Source: Desulfobacterales bacterium (GTDB taxonomy: Bacteria > Desulfobacterota > Desulfobacteria > Desulfobacterales > JARGFK01). Taken from it: a stretch of DNA of 45,322 bases. Numbering within the stretch: the stretch's first letter is position 1; each line of letters begins with the position of its first letter. The stretch is taken from positions 1 to 45,322 of the forward strand of contig JARGFK010000029.1 in assembly GCA_029211065.1 (NCBI GenBank). The letters run 5' to 3'. This document shows positions 26,435 to 35,004 of the stretch, in pieces. The position numbers and the translations under genes were made by a program. Under the pieces are notes generated by a model, which searched no databases, was not told where the DNA came from, and saw only the letters and a list, made by a program, of their open reading frames with translations.

Positions 26435-26770
26435 TTGGTTTAACCTTGATCAGTTATTTGCATAAACATATTATGCTTAGCAAAATAAATCATAGACAGT
26501 TTTTGCAAAAATAATATTGGCATAATTAGCAAATAGAATTTATAAGTCAAGCAGAATTATTTATTTAATTTCGATTTCCGGCACTGACGGAAAAATCAAG
26601 TGTAGTTCACAACTTATTGAAAAAATATTGTCTAAAGATCATTTTCGTGGTACCTGAAAATGCGATCGATTGAATCGATCCGGTGCCAATTTTCCACCCC
26701 TCCAAAAGGGCTGGAGTTTAAACTTGCTGGCTGATGCTTTGATTGACCAGAAAAAAAGGAGGTATGGTAA
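26435..26770. other. Divergent intergenic region with operator-like repeats
   Basis: About 335 AT-rich bases between the HTH regulator and a divergent small gene. The half nearest the regulator carries the TTnGCAWAA sites described separately. Further right is a perfect palindrome GATCGAT-TGA-ATCGATC at 26664-26680. No open frame with a ribosome-binding site was found in it. Confidence 0.5.
26457..26534. promoter_or_regulatory. Cluster of five TTnGCAWAA repeats, candidate operator
   Basis: Near-identical 9-mers occur at 26457 (TTTGCATAA), 26477 (TTAGCAAAA), 26502 (TTTGCAAAA), 26517 (TTGGCATAA) and 26526 (TTAGCAAAT), all in the same orientation. They fill the 20-100 bases before the HTH regulator start. 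Direct repeats of this kind suit the wing-HTH protein encoded just downstream, suggesting autoregulation and co-control of tmc. Binding is inferred. Confidence 0.5.
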
Positions 26771-27265
26771 GTGGTTAAATATAAATTATATGTACCGGTT
26801 GCGGTGGCTGTATTTTTGGGAATTATTTTGCAGGTAATATTGATCCTGGCTGATTGTACACCGACACCGGGCAGGGCAGCGGTTGAATTTGCCAAGGCAT
26901 TTTACCGGATCGACCCCGCGATGTCGTCTCTCCTTTGTAGTAAAAATTTGGAAATGGATGAGGGCAGTGTGGTAGAAAAATATATCCAGAGTGTGACCCA
27001 AGAGGCCAGGGATCGCGGGTTCGGCTTAAATAACATGAAATATATGCTTTACCACATTGAAACCCATACCCGTCGAATTGACGATACCACTGCTGAGGTT
27101 AAACTAACTGCCACAAGAAAGGTTTCCATAAACCCGATTTACGCACTGGTTGCAAAATTTTTTCTGATCGGGGAAACTTATAAAGTTGACGAGCTCATCC
27201 TCGTGGTAAAGGAAGACGGCCTGTGGAAAGTCTGTGATGGTCTTTTTCCCTCTTCTGAAATATAA
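26771..27265 (+). CDS. Membrane-anchored protein of unknown function
   Basis: A 164-residue protein with one N-terminal transmembrane helix (about 7-27, VAVAVFLGIILQVILILAD) and a soluble alpha/beta domain outside the membrane. That domain begins with PTPGRAAVEFAKAFYRIDPAMSSLL and ends with LILVVKEDGLWKVCDG. This pattern resembles NTF2-like or DUF4878-type small domains, but no family can be named with confidence. The GTG start has GGAGG nine bases upstream, which is why it is chosen. It is divergent from the tmc regulator and convergent with a histidine kinase gene. Confidence 0.7.
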   Translation: MVKYKLYVPVAVAVFLGIILQVILILADCTPTPGRAAVEFAKAFYRIDPAMSSLLCSKNLEMDEGSVVEKYIQSVTQEARDRGFGLNNMKYMLYHIETHTRRIDDTTAEVKLTATRKVSINPIYALVAKFFLIGETYKVDELILVVKEDGLWKVCDGLFPSSEI

Positions 27266-27382
27266 GGGGGTGATAGTTGTGAGAGAAGGAGGTCCGGCTG
27301 GTTGGGGATCAAATTTAGCTTTGAATCACTCGAATCTTTGCAACTTAAGCAGATGTTTATTCCTGCTTTTCAGTTGCGAACG

Positions 27383-28876
27383 TTATTCCTGGCTCTTCTT
27401 TTCTTTAACTGATTCGGGCAACTCCTTGAATAGTATTATCCTAAATTGTGACCCCTTTCCTGGTTCTGAAGCTACTTCAATTGAACCACCATGTTGCTCG
27501 ATAATCTGGTTGGCGACGAAAAGCCCCAGCCCGGTGCCTCTGTTCCCTTTTGAAGAAAAGAAAAGGGTGAACAGATTCTCCCGTGTCTGCCTGTCCATGC
27601 CAATGCCATTGTCTAGTGTTTCAAAAATAACATGATCTTCGTTCTCATTTACCCTGAAGATCACCTGGTGCGTTTTTTTATCAGACCTGTCATCTACGCA
27701 GGCATCTATAGCATTTTCAAGGATATTTACAATCGCTGAACTAACCGTGCCGGGGTCAATTTCTATCGGTGACTCAGTGCAATTTAAGTCATAAACAAAC
27801 TCGATGTTGTGTTTTTTAGCTTTCGGTTTGCTGATCGTAGCTATCTGATTTGAAAAGTCCTTGACATTGACCCGGGTCCAGTTCAAATCCCTGTCCTTAG
27901 TATAATAGAGGATATCAAGCACCATGGTCTTGATACGGTGGACCATGTTCTTGACAACTTCCAAGGCGTCATCAATTTTTTGTTTGTTTCCGTTTTTAAG
28001 GCCTTTTTCGAGACTATAAATGCCTCCGTCAAGGGCTGTTAATACGCCCCGTATTCCGTGAGACATGGATCCAACCAAAAGGCCAAGGGATGTTAAATGG
28101 CTTTGCAGCTTCCGGATTTGAGTGATGTTGGTCGACATTTCCATGACCTCGGTAATTTTGCCGGTTTCATCCCGCAAAGGGGCGGTCCAGGTCAACACAT
28201 TATATTGCTCTCCATGTTGCGAGGTAACCACCTCTTCTGTTTGGTGGGGGACCCCATCTTCAAAGGTGGCTTCCACCGGGCAATCACGGCAGGGCTCATC
28301 CCTGTGCTTGTAAATTTTATAGCAGAAGAATCCGACATGATCACCAAAATCATTTTTAAACCGCTTGTTAGCGCCCGTCAGCCTGAAATTGACATCTTGT
28401 ATAGAAATATAACACGGCACTTCATCGAAGAGTTGTTGAAATAATGCATTGTTTTTTCTGGCTATTTCGAGCTCCATTTTATATTTTACATTATTAAACC
28501 ATATTTTTCGCTTCTCATATGCCCTTTGAAGGGCGATCTTGAGGGCTTCGCTGTTAATCGGTTTAGTTAGATAATCCGATGCCCCTAACCGCAGGCATTC
28601 TAAAGCCGAGTCTAAATCACCTTCCGCAACCATCATTATCATTTGAATTGCGGGAAAGCTTTGTTTTGTTTCTAACAGAAGTTCAGTGCCTGTAATATCT
28701 GCTAAATCGATTCCGGATAAGACAATGGCGGGTAAATGTTTTGAGATTGCAGACAGGGCCGTTTGACCGGTTTCCGGTTGAATGACATCATAACCGTATC
28801 TGGCCAAATGTTTTCCCAAAGCATGGCACAGTTCTTTATCCTTGTCCAAAATCAATACGGAATTGTCTGTTGCCAT
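27383..28876 (-). CDS. REC-PAS-histidine kinase with degenerate receiver
   Basis: A 497-residue cytoplasmic protein. An N-terminal receiver-like domain (4-118) lacks the phosphoacceptor: the strand reads IVLSGIDLADITG, with Gly55 where Asp is expected, and only one Asp remains of the usual acidic pair in LILDKDKE. The Lys (Lys105) is kept. A PAS domain (about 145-255) includes CRDCPVEATFEDG with Cys196 and Cys199. The kinase core has His273 in SMSHGIRGVLTALDGGIY, the N box NILENAIDAC, the G1 box DNGIGMD and the G2 box GNRGTGLGL. It follows a paralogous response regulator and closes the hmc-usp-RR group. Confidence 0.88.
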   Translation of the reverse strand: MATDNSVLILDKDKELCHALGKHLARYGYDVIQPETGQTALSAISKHLPAIVLSGIDLADITGTELLLETKQSFPAIQMIMMVAEGDLDSALECLRLGASDYLTKPINSEALKIALQRAYEKRKIWFNNVKYKMELEIARKNNALFQQLFDEVPCYISIQDVNFRLTGANKRFKNDFGDHVGFFCYKIYKHRDEPCRDCPVEATFEDGVPHQTEEVVTSQHGEQYNVLTWTAPLRDETGKITEVMEMSTNITQIRKLQSHLTSLGLLVGSMSHGIRGVLTALDGGIYSLEKGLKNGNKQKIDDALEVVKNMVHRIKTMVLDILYYTKDRDLNWTRVNVKDFSNQIATISKPKAKKHNIEFVYDLNCTESPIEIDPGTVSSAIVNILENAIDACVDDRSDKKTHQVIFRVNENEDHVIFETLDNGIGMDRQTRENLFTLFFSSKGNRGTGLGLFVANQIIEQHGGSIEVASEPGKGSQFRIILFKELPESVKEKKSQE

Positions 28877-28990
28877 TTGTATTAAACTTTATAATGTAAT
28901 TTATTGGTAACATTCACATAATAATCTTCAATACCGCTTAAACATTATTTAACCAATGAAGGAAGCCCAGATTAAAGATCATATACATCT

Positions 28991-29344
28991 TCAGCCGATG
29001 GCCTCTTTTACAATTTTCAGCAACTGGTCGCGGTCGAACGGTTTGTGGATGCTGGCTATCGCCTTTTGGATGGCATATTTGCTACCGGTCAAACCGCTGA
29101 TCACTATTACGGGAATATTCTTAAATTCTTCCTCTTTGGTAAGCTTGCGGTAAAATCTGGGCCCCCACTCCTCCGGCATTTCCAGATCAAGCGTTATCAG
29201 ATCCGGTTTTTCTTTTTTAACAACTGTCATTGCTTCAGAACCATCTGCGGCTACACACGTTTCATAGCCGTTGTCGGTAAAAATATCTTCGAGGTAGGTA
29301 ACGATATTGGGATCATCATCGACAATTAAAATTTTTTTTGCCAT
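28991..29344 (-). CDS. Single-domain response regulator downstream of hmc-usp
   Basis: A 117-residue stand-alone receiver domain, with IVDDDP acidic residues, phosphoacceptor Asp53 in LITLDLEMPEEWG, VISG switch and HKPFD Lys. About two-thirds of its residues match the receiver after tmcA (21473-21823), including GYETC, KKEKPDLITLDL and RFYRxLTKE. It lies between the universal stress protein and the degenerate-receiver histidine kinase, all on the minus strand. Its own receiver is intact, so it could be the partner of that kinase. Confidence 0.88.
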   Translation of the reverse strand: MAKKILIVDDDPNIVTYLEDIFTDNGYETCVAADGSEAMTVVKKEKPDLITLDLEMPEEWGPRFYRKLTKEEEFKNIPVIVISGLTGSKYAIQKAIASIHKPFDRDQLLKIVKEAIG

Positions 29345-29393
29345 CTTAACGCCCTCCTTACCATCAAGTAAAATACATTTCAGCGCGGATTGC

Positions 29394-30317
29394 CTATAAG
29401 TCTATAACTTTATCAGGACGGTTCACACTTGCTACCGGACAAGTCGCCCGCAAGACAACCTGCTCTAATGTGCTTCCGAGCAGGGCCTTTTCAGGGCTCG
29501 GCTCCCTGGTGTGGTGGGCCATGACAATAAGATCGGCAGATCTTTCACGGGTATACTTAACGATCTCCACGTAGGGTATTCCTTCCCATACATCGATCTC
29601 ATAATCATCAAACCCTTTCATCCTGGGCACATACATTTTTCTTATTTTTTCTCGCGCTATCCGCAAATTGTCTTCAATTTCATACTGTTCTAATAACTTA
29701 CCGGCATGCACGCCGCTAATGTCACAGGCGTGGAACAGATGCAACTTACATCCAAGCGTTTTAGCCACCTTATATGCAAACATAAAAGCCGAATCCGCAG
29801 CCCTTGAAAAATCGGTTCCAAATACAATATCGGAAAAACCGCCCCAGAATGACGCCGCCGGCCGGCCAATGACAAGAACGGGACAGCGGGCGGCCTTGGT
29901 TACAGTTTGCAGGGTGCTGCCCGCAATGTTTCGGTAGGTATAGGTGCCTTCATTTTCTTCCCTGGTGGTGGAGCCCATGACGATAAGATCCGCGTCTTCC
30001 TTGCGCGCGGCTCTTAAGATTTCGGTGTGTGGAATTCCGGTCAGCGCTTCTATTGTACAGTTTTCATGCATTTTAAGCTGTTTGGCATAGGTGTTTTTGA
30101 TCTCCTCCTTTACCCATTCGAGATAATCATCATTATATGATACGGTTTCGCCGGTTCTCACATCTTTTACAAACTGGCTGAATCCCCTTGAGGGGATCCC
30201 CAGAACATGAAAAACTGTGAGTTCAGAACCGTATCGCTTGGCCATGTCAAAAGCCACTCGGGCGGCATGGTCACAGGAAGGGGAAGCAGTTGTTGCAAAC
30301 AGAATTTTTTTAAACAT
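29394..30317 (-). CDS. Tandem universal stress protein (UspA family)
   Basis: A 307-residue cytoplasmic protein made of two Usp domains (about 1-150 and 160-300). The first ends with VMGSTTREENEGTY...AGSTLQTV, the second with MAHHTREPSPEKALLGSTLEQVV. Both match the ATP-binding G-2X-G-9X-G(S/T) pattern only partly: the first has GSTT and AGST, the second has replaced the first Gly by Ala. Each domain begins with FATTxSxxxDHAARVAFDMA-type or FGTDFSRAADSAFMFAYKVA strands. It follows hmcF on the same strand, as usp genes often do near redox complexes. Confidence 0.88.
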   Translation of the reverse strand: MFKKILFATTASPSCDHAARVAFDMAKRYGSELTVFHVLGIPSRGFSQFVKDVRTGETVSYNDDYLEWVKEEIKNTYAKQLKMHENCTIEALTGIPHTEILRAARKEDADLIVMGSTTREENEGTYTYRNIAGSTLQTVTKAARCPVLVIGRPAASFWGGFSDIVFGTDFSRAADSAFMFAYKVAKTLGCKLHLFHACDISGVHAGKLLEQYEIEDNLRIAREKIRKMYVPRMKGFDDYEIDVWEGIPYVEIVKYTRERSADLIVMAHHTREPSPEKALLGSTLEQVVLRATCPVASVNRPDKVIDL

Positions 30318-30463
30318 ACGTCACCTGTAAATGAATAGTGATATGTAGTCCATCGATATGTAAATTCGATCACGAATTTACTCACTCAGGACTAAGTGCT
30401 GAGTGAAAAATTACATTGAATTGATCATGCAAAATACGTTATAGTAATTTCGAATCGAAGCAC

Positions 30464-31852
30464 TTAGCCTTCATCCCTTGGTTTAAGATGTTCGGGCACC
30501 TCCACCATTTTAATGAGAATGGGTTTTAAAAAGGACCACTTAATTCCCATATGATAGATCTCTTCCATATCCCGGATGGCATCCCAGCAGTTGTGACAAG
30601 GAGCAATAACCAACTTCGCCCCGGTTGCAAGAATCTGGTCCCTTTTAACTTTCATGCCGATGTTCCGCGCTTCACGGTATCGACCGATTCCATTAAGCCC
30701 GCCCCCGCCGCCGCAACAGAAGTTATGCTCCCGGTTGGGCGTCATTTCCCTAAAGTCTTCTGCAATATAGCTCATGATTTCCCTGGGAATATCGGCAAGT
30801 CCGGCATTGCGTATATAGTTACATGAATCCTGGTAGGTAACAGGCTCTTTTATTTTCTTAGAGGGATCGATTTTCAATTTGCCGGTTCGCAACGCTTCCG
30901 CGACCCATTCCACATAATGAAAGCTTTCAACCGGGGGTTGTCCTGATTTAAGCCCCGCCCAATAAGGGCCTTCAATGACAGTGGCCCGGTAGGCGTGGCC
31001 GCATTCCGTTACGACCATCCGTTTCGGTTTTAACCTGTCCATGGCTGCGTACACATTCTCGACCTGCATTTTACATGCCGCCCAGTCGCCCGCGAACATG
31101 GCGAGACTGGTCTCTTCCCAGCCCTCGCTGGGAACGGTCCAGTTTTCCCCGGCCAGATGGAACAGAACAGCCGCTTCAGCAATATCCTGGGGGTAATGCT
31201 TCGGCTCCCGGGCATTTACCGTATACAGGATATCCGCATTCTCTTTGTCGACGGGTATCTTCAGGCCGGGGTATTCTTCTTCCCATTCTTCCGCCATCCA
31301 TTCGCAAGTATCAAGCCAGTCTTCTGTGGTAACATCCATCTGGGCTTTATAGATCCGGTGCATCCCCGTTCCGATCTTCATTTCCCATGGAGTAAATCCC
31401 TGGGAAAAGAGAAGGCCGCGAAGATAACCAAACATGACCCCCATGTCGATGCCGAATGGGCAATAGACTCCGCAGCGGGTGCAGCAGGAGCACTTCGAGA
31501 ATGCCGTGTCCATGCACACCTGCATGAAAGTATTGTCCACTTTGCCTTTGCGCTTTACCAATTCGCCCAGGGTCGACTGAATCTTGTATGACGGCACCTG
31601 CCTGGGATCTCTGTTGTTGGCAGTATAATAAAAACAGCTTTCCGCACACATACCGCAGTGGGCGCATATCTCCAGCCACGTTTTTAATCGCGACTTAAGC
31701 GACTTTTGAATCGTTACCCACAATGCATCGCTATCGACATCAAGCTGTTTCATCTCTTTATAATACTGGGCGCCGCCGGCATCAGCCAAAAGCGCATCGA
31801 GCTGTTCCTTGGTGTCCACCATTTTCTTATTGCAGAGTATTCCTTCCGGCAT
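30464..31852 (-). CDS. hmcF: HdrD-like Fe-S subunit of the Hmc complex, HmcF
   Basis: Cytoplasmic iron-sulfur subunit of 462 residues. Two [4Fe-4S] motifs lie in the N-terminal half ([14 protein letters not shown] and [14 protein letters not shown]). The C-terminal CCG domain reads [31 protein letters not shown], with [10 protein letters not shown] before it. This matches HdrD/DsrK/TmcB proteins. In Desulfovibrio HmcF is the cytoplasmic end of the Hmc conduit. It ends the hmcABCDEF operon, and the predicted start has GGGG about ten bases ahead. It is paralogous to TmcB at 22301. Confidence 0.9.
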   Translation of the reverse strand: MPEGILCNKKMVDTKEQLDALLADAGGAQYYKEMKQLDVDSDALWVTIQKSLKSRLKTWLEICAHCGMCAESCFYYTANNRDPRQVPSYKIQSTLGELVKRKGKVDNTFMQVCMDTAFSKCSCCTRCGVYCPFGIDMGVMFGYLRGLLFSQGFTPWEMKIGTGMHRIYKAQMDVTTEDWLDTCEWMAEEWEEEYPGLKIPVDKENADILYTVNAREPKHYPQDIAEAAVLFHLAGENWTVPSEGWEETSLAMFAGDWAACKMQVENVYAAMDRLKPKRMVVTECGHAYRATVIEGPYWAGLKSGQPPVESFHYVEWVAEALRTGKLKIDPSKKIKEPVTYQDSCNYIRNAGLADIPREIMSYIAEDFREMTPNREHNFCCGGGGGLNGIGRYREARNIGMKVKRDQILATGAKLVIAPCHNCWDAIRDMEEIYHMGIKWSFLKPILIKMVEVPEHLKPRDEG

Positions 31853-31887
31853 AATGATTCATTCCCCAAGTTTTTATTGTTAAAAAA

Positions 31888-32565
31888 TTACCAGGCAAAC
31901 CCTTTGCCCTTCATCCCGCCCCGTTTGATGCCGTAGTCCATTCCCAGCTGACCTCTTGACATAAAGAATAAAACAAAATGAGACAATTTTGTGAAGGGGA
32001 TGGCAATCAACATGATTTCACCGCAGATGATGTGCAAAATCGTCCAGAGCTTATAATCGGACGCCATATGATGCGCAATGAATCCGGTAACAAAGGGTGC
32101 AACCGCTATAATGATGACTGCAAAATCATAAACAGTCGTAAGAATCCTGACTTCGGGCAGCGCGATTCTTCTTAGGATAATAAAAATTGAGGCAACAATC
32201 AAGGCAATTGTCAGTAGATCAGCTGCCGATTCCGGGATTGTCCAGAAGCTGAACCCCCATCTTTCCTTGAGAATAATGTTATGCGCTGTTAGAAAGATTG
32301 GCGTAATCAGCAAACCGGTGTGGAAAACAAGGAAAAGAGCCGTGAAGAATGGATTTTTTCTCCAGCTGCGGGTGCCGAATGGAAGCAGCCAGAAGACAAC
32401 GGATCTCACCGCCCCCTTCATCCCGTATGAAAAGTGAGCGGTGTAGGCAACTCTGTCGGCCTGCCAGTTGAGACCTTTAACATAACGTATGATGCGAACG
32501 ATGCAGCCGATAATGAAAATTGCAAATGACAGCCATAGCAGGGGGCCGGTTACGAACTGATACAT
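31888..32565 (-). CDS. hmcE: Membrane b-type cytochrome subunit HmcE
   Basis: A 225-residue membrane protein of the NarI/DsrM group with about five or six helices. Haem-ligand His candidates are in LVFHTGLLITPIFLTAHNII, GFIAHHMASDYKLWTILHIICGE and FTKLSHFVLF. It is paralogous to TmcC at 23679, with matching loops SWRKNPFF and a similar final block. Position between hmcD and hmcF fixes its identity as HmcE. Its ATG lies 12 bases after the hmcD stop. Confidence 0.9.
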   Translation of the reverse strand: MYQFVTGPLLWLSFAIFIIGCIVRIIRYVKGLNWQADRVAYTAHFSYGMKGAVRSVVFWLLPFGTRSWRKNPFFTALFLVFHTGLLITPIFLTAHNIILKERWGFSFWTIPESAADLLTIALIVASIFIILRRIALPEVRILTTVYDFAVIIIAVAPFVTGFIAHHMASDYKLWTILHIICGEIMLIAIPFTKLSHFVLFFMSRGQLGMDYGIKRGGMKGKGFAW

Positions 32566-32577
32566 TTCAGTCTCCTT

Positions 32578-32712
32578 TTACTCGTCTTGATCCCTTTCAA
32601 CCAGAAAGTTCCAGAACCCTAACATTCCCAAAAGGATAACCACAATCAATACATAGGTGACACCTTCCGTGTGTGTCATGAACTCCTGAAGTGTATAAAA
32701 AGATCCGTCCAT
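32578..32712 (-). CDS. hmcD: Small single-helix Hmc subunit HmcD
   Basis: A 44-residue protein found by reading the gap between hmcC and hmcE. It starts MDGSFYTLQEFMTHTEGVTY, has one transmembrane helix (VLIVVILLGMLGFWNFLV, about residues 21-38) and ends in the acidic tail ERDQDE. GGAGC before the ATG is a usable ribosome-binding site. HmcD of Desulfovibrio is likewise a very short membrane protein between the C and E subunits. Its size means it is easily missed by automatic annotation. Confidence 0.85.
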   Translation of the reverse strand: MDGSFYTLQEFMTHTEGVTYVLIVVILLGMLGFWNFLVERDQDE

Positions 32713-32741
32713 TGCTGATAGCTCCTAGTAAAAAATATCAA

Positions 32742-33914
32742 TCAATGCTCATCTTCATAATCAGGGTGCTTATAAAAGATTGGCATTTGGGTTACGATAA
32801 ACTTAAAGGCAATCAGGCCCAGTGTGACGATAAAAATTGAAATGCCGATTTCCATCCAGTGCGGAAAATATCTCTCGTCGCTTGGCAGATGATAATTAAA
32901 CGCCACCAGACATATATTGAACCGGTTGACGATAATACCCAGAACGGTCCAGGCTGAAGTCCACTTGATCAATGTCAGGTTCTTGTCCCGTACGCCGACG
33001 GCATAAAGGAAACAGGGGAGGGTGACAAAACCAAGAAGCTCCACAAGAAACCAGAGTCCATATGGGGTCGCAAGCAGCTGCCAGTGATTGCCCGTCGAGA
33101 TTCCGATTACTTTGATCGCGAAATAGCCTGCTAAAATCCATGCGGCCGCCTTTCCGAATCCAAAAGGAATCAGGCTTTCTGCTTTAAGGTGATCTTCATC
33201 CATTTTAGCGGAGAAAAATTTATGCGAAAGCGTACTTTCAAAAATGACCATGGACAATCCGGCAATCATGCTTGTTACGAAAAAGTAAATGGGCAGATAA
33301 GACGAGTACCAGAGGGGGTGCAGTTTTGACGGCGCAATCAGAAAAAGGGCGCCAAGTGATGATTGGTGCAGGGTGGAAAGGATGACGCCAAATATGGTAA
33401 GCACCAGGGTAAGTTTGTGGATCAGGTTTCTCAGCTTGCTCAATCCCAGCCATTCAAGTGCGGCAGGCGAGAACTCCAGAAAAAGAACGGTAAGATAAAG
33501 CGCGACGCAGGCAGCCACTTCAAAAAGGAGGGATGTGGTGCCCTGCTGAATGATAAAGGGATAAGGCAGCCGCCAGGGTCTGCCCACATCATAATGGAGC
33601 GCAAGGACGACCAGCGCGTATCCTAAAAAGCCGGTAAGGATGGCGGGCCTTACTGCGGAATGGTATTTTTTCATTCCGAACAGATAGACTGCCGCCGACG
33701 TAACATAGCCGCCGGCTGCAAGGGCAACGCCAACGAGCAGATCAAAACCTATCCATATCCCCCAGGGATTATAATCCGACAAGTTGGTTACCGCAGCCAA
33801 ACCTCCGGCAAACCGAATGCCCGTCAAAATTAAGCCAATGATGACGATAATGCCAGCAATCGCATTAAAGGGGGTAAAATACGATTTTGCGGCAGTTGTG
33901 GTTTCGTCTGACAT
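32742..33914 (-). CDS. hmcC: NrfD-like integral membrane subunit HmcC
   Basis: A 390-residue polytopic membrane protein with about ten helices, of the NrfD/PsrC quinone-interacting family. Characteristic segments are YNPWGIWIGFDLLVGVALAAGGY, YDVGRPWRLPYP and STLHQSSLGALFLIAPSKLHPLW. In complexes of this type NrfD subunits oxidise or reduce menaquinol and pass electrons to the Fe-S subunit. Its ATG overlaps the hmcB stop (TGATG), so the two are translationally coupled. Confidence 0.93.
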   Translation of the reverse strand: MSDETTTAAKSYFTPFNAIAGIIVIIGLILTGIRFAGGLAAVTNLSDYNPWGIWIGFDLLVGVALAAGGYVTSAAVYLFGMKKYHSAVRPAILTGFLGYALVVLALHYDVGRPWRLPYPFIIQQGTTSLLFEVAACVALYLTVLFLEFSPAALEWLGLSKLRNLIHKLTLVLTIFGVILSTLHQSSLGALFLIAPSKLHPLWYSSYLPIYFFVTSMIAGLSMVIFESTLSHKFFSAKMDEDHLKAESLIPFGFGKAAAWILAGYFAIKVIGISTGNHWQLLATPYGLWFLVELLGFVTLPCFLYAVGVRDKNLTLIKWTSAWTVLGIIVNRFNICLVAFNYHLPSDERYFPHWMEIGISIFIVTLGLIAFKFIVTQMPIFYKHPDYEDEH

Positions 33915-34969
33915 CAGGACCCCTCCTCTTTTTGTACCTTTTGAACTTCAGCAAGCGCCTTTTTCACTTCTTTTTGTATGGCGACCTCTTTTTCTTTTTG
34001 GGCTTTTGTCAAGGCTTCGGAAAGTTTTAACTGCGCCGCCGCATCGGCCTTTTGCAGGGCATGGAAAACGGCCTGTTCTTTTTCTTTTTGGGCGATTTGC
34101 TCCTTGCGCTTGGTCATGGCATAAACTCCGGTCAGGAGTACCGGCCAAAGGCCGACGACAATTGGAACAGCGCCTAGAACGCCGGCGGTCAGTTCAGGAG
34201 CAGGAACGGTTCCGAGATCTTCGCGCATTCCTATTTCTTTGTACGGGGCGCCTGAAAGATAAAGCCAGTTCGTCCCGCCCATCTCGTGTTCCCCATAAAT
34301 ATGATCCACATAACGGTCCGGAAACTTTTTGATGCGTTCCCGGGCGATATTGATTAAATCTTTGCGTTTGCCGAATGTGAGGGACTCTGTTGGACAGGCT
34401 TCCACACAACCGGGAAGCTTGCCCTCAATGACCCGGGGATGGCACATGGTACACTTTCTGATCCGGGGGGTAAGGGGTTCATCGTATTCATAAGCTGGTA
34501 TTTCAAAGGGACAGGCAATCATGCAATAGCGGCAGCCGACGCACACGGAAGCATCATAAACAACCGCTCCTTCTTTCGTTTTGGTAAACGCCCTTACAAA
34601 ACATGCTGATGCACAGGCAGGCTCCAGGCAGTGATTGCACTGTATCTTGCGAAATATGGGGCTTTTTTTACTATGGGTATTTTCATAACGGTTAACTACC
34701 GTATAGGCCTTACTGCTTGTTCTCCTTTTTTTGGCAAGAACTGAAAGATCATCAAAGGGCTGGCTCGGCGGTGGCAATTCATTGACTTTGTTGCAGCCTG
34801 CTTCACAGTTTCGACACCCGATGCACAATACGTTGTCAAAGAGAACGCCAACGCTATCAGGATAGCCTTTAAATTGCTTGTTTGCAGCAGCATGGGCCGA
34901 CTTTCCAAAAGTGGCGCCCAGCCCTGCCGCACTCATCCAGCCAATAAATTTTCTGCGTGATATGGACAT
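33914..34969 (-). CDS. hmcB: Periplasmic ferredoxin-like Fe-S subunit HmcB
   Basis: A 351-residue protein with a Tat signal (SRRKFIGW, residues 4-11). Four [4Fe-4S] motifs follow: [35 protein letters not shown] and CTMCHPRV...GCVEAC. A C-terminal transmembrane helix (about 262-283) is followed by a 67-residue Lys/Glu/Ala-rich tail from about 285 with heptad character, probably a coiled coil on the cytoplasmic side. It links the 16-haem HmcA to the membrane subunit HmcC. The tail is noted as an unusual feature. Confidence 0.92.
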   Translation of the reverse strand: MSISRRKFIGWMSAAGLGATFGKSAHAAANKQFKGYPDSVGVLFDNVLCIGCRNCEAGCNKVNELPPPSQPFDDLSVLAKKRRTSSKAYTVVNRYENTHSKKSPIFRKIQCNHCLEPACASACFVRAFTKTKEGAVVYDASVCVGCRYCMIACPFEIPAYEYDEPLTPRIRKCTMCHPRVIEGKLPGCVEACPTESLTFGKRKDLINIARERIKKFPDRYVDHIYGEHEMGGTNWLYLSGAPYKEIGMREDLGTVPAPELTAGVLGAVPIVVGLWPVLLTGVYAMTKRKEQIAQKEKEQAVFHALQKADAAAQLKLSEALTKAQKEKEVAIQKEVKKALAEVQKVQKEEGS

Positions 34970-35004
34970 ACAAGACTCCTCACAGAGATTCTAACAGGCT
35001 ATTT

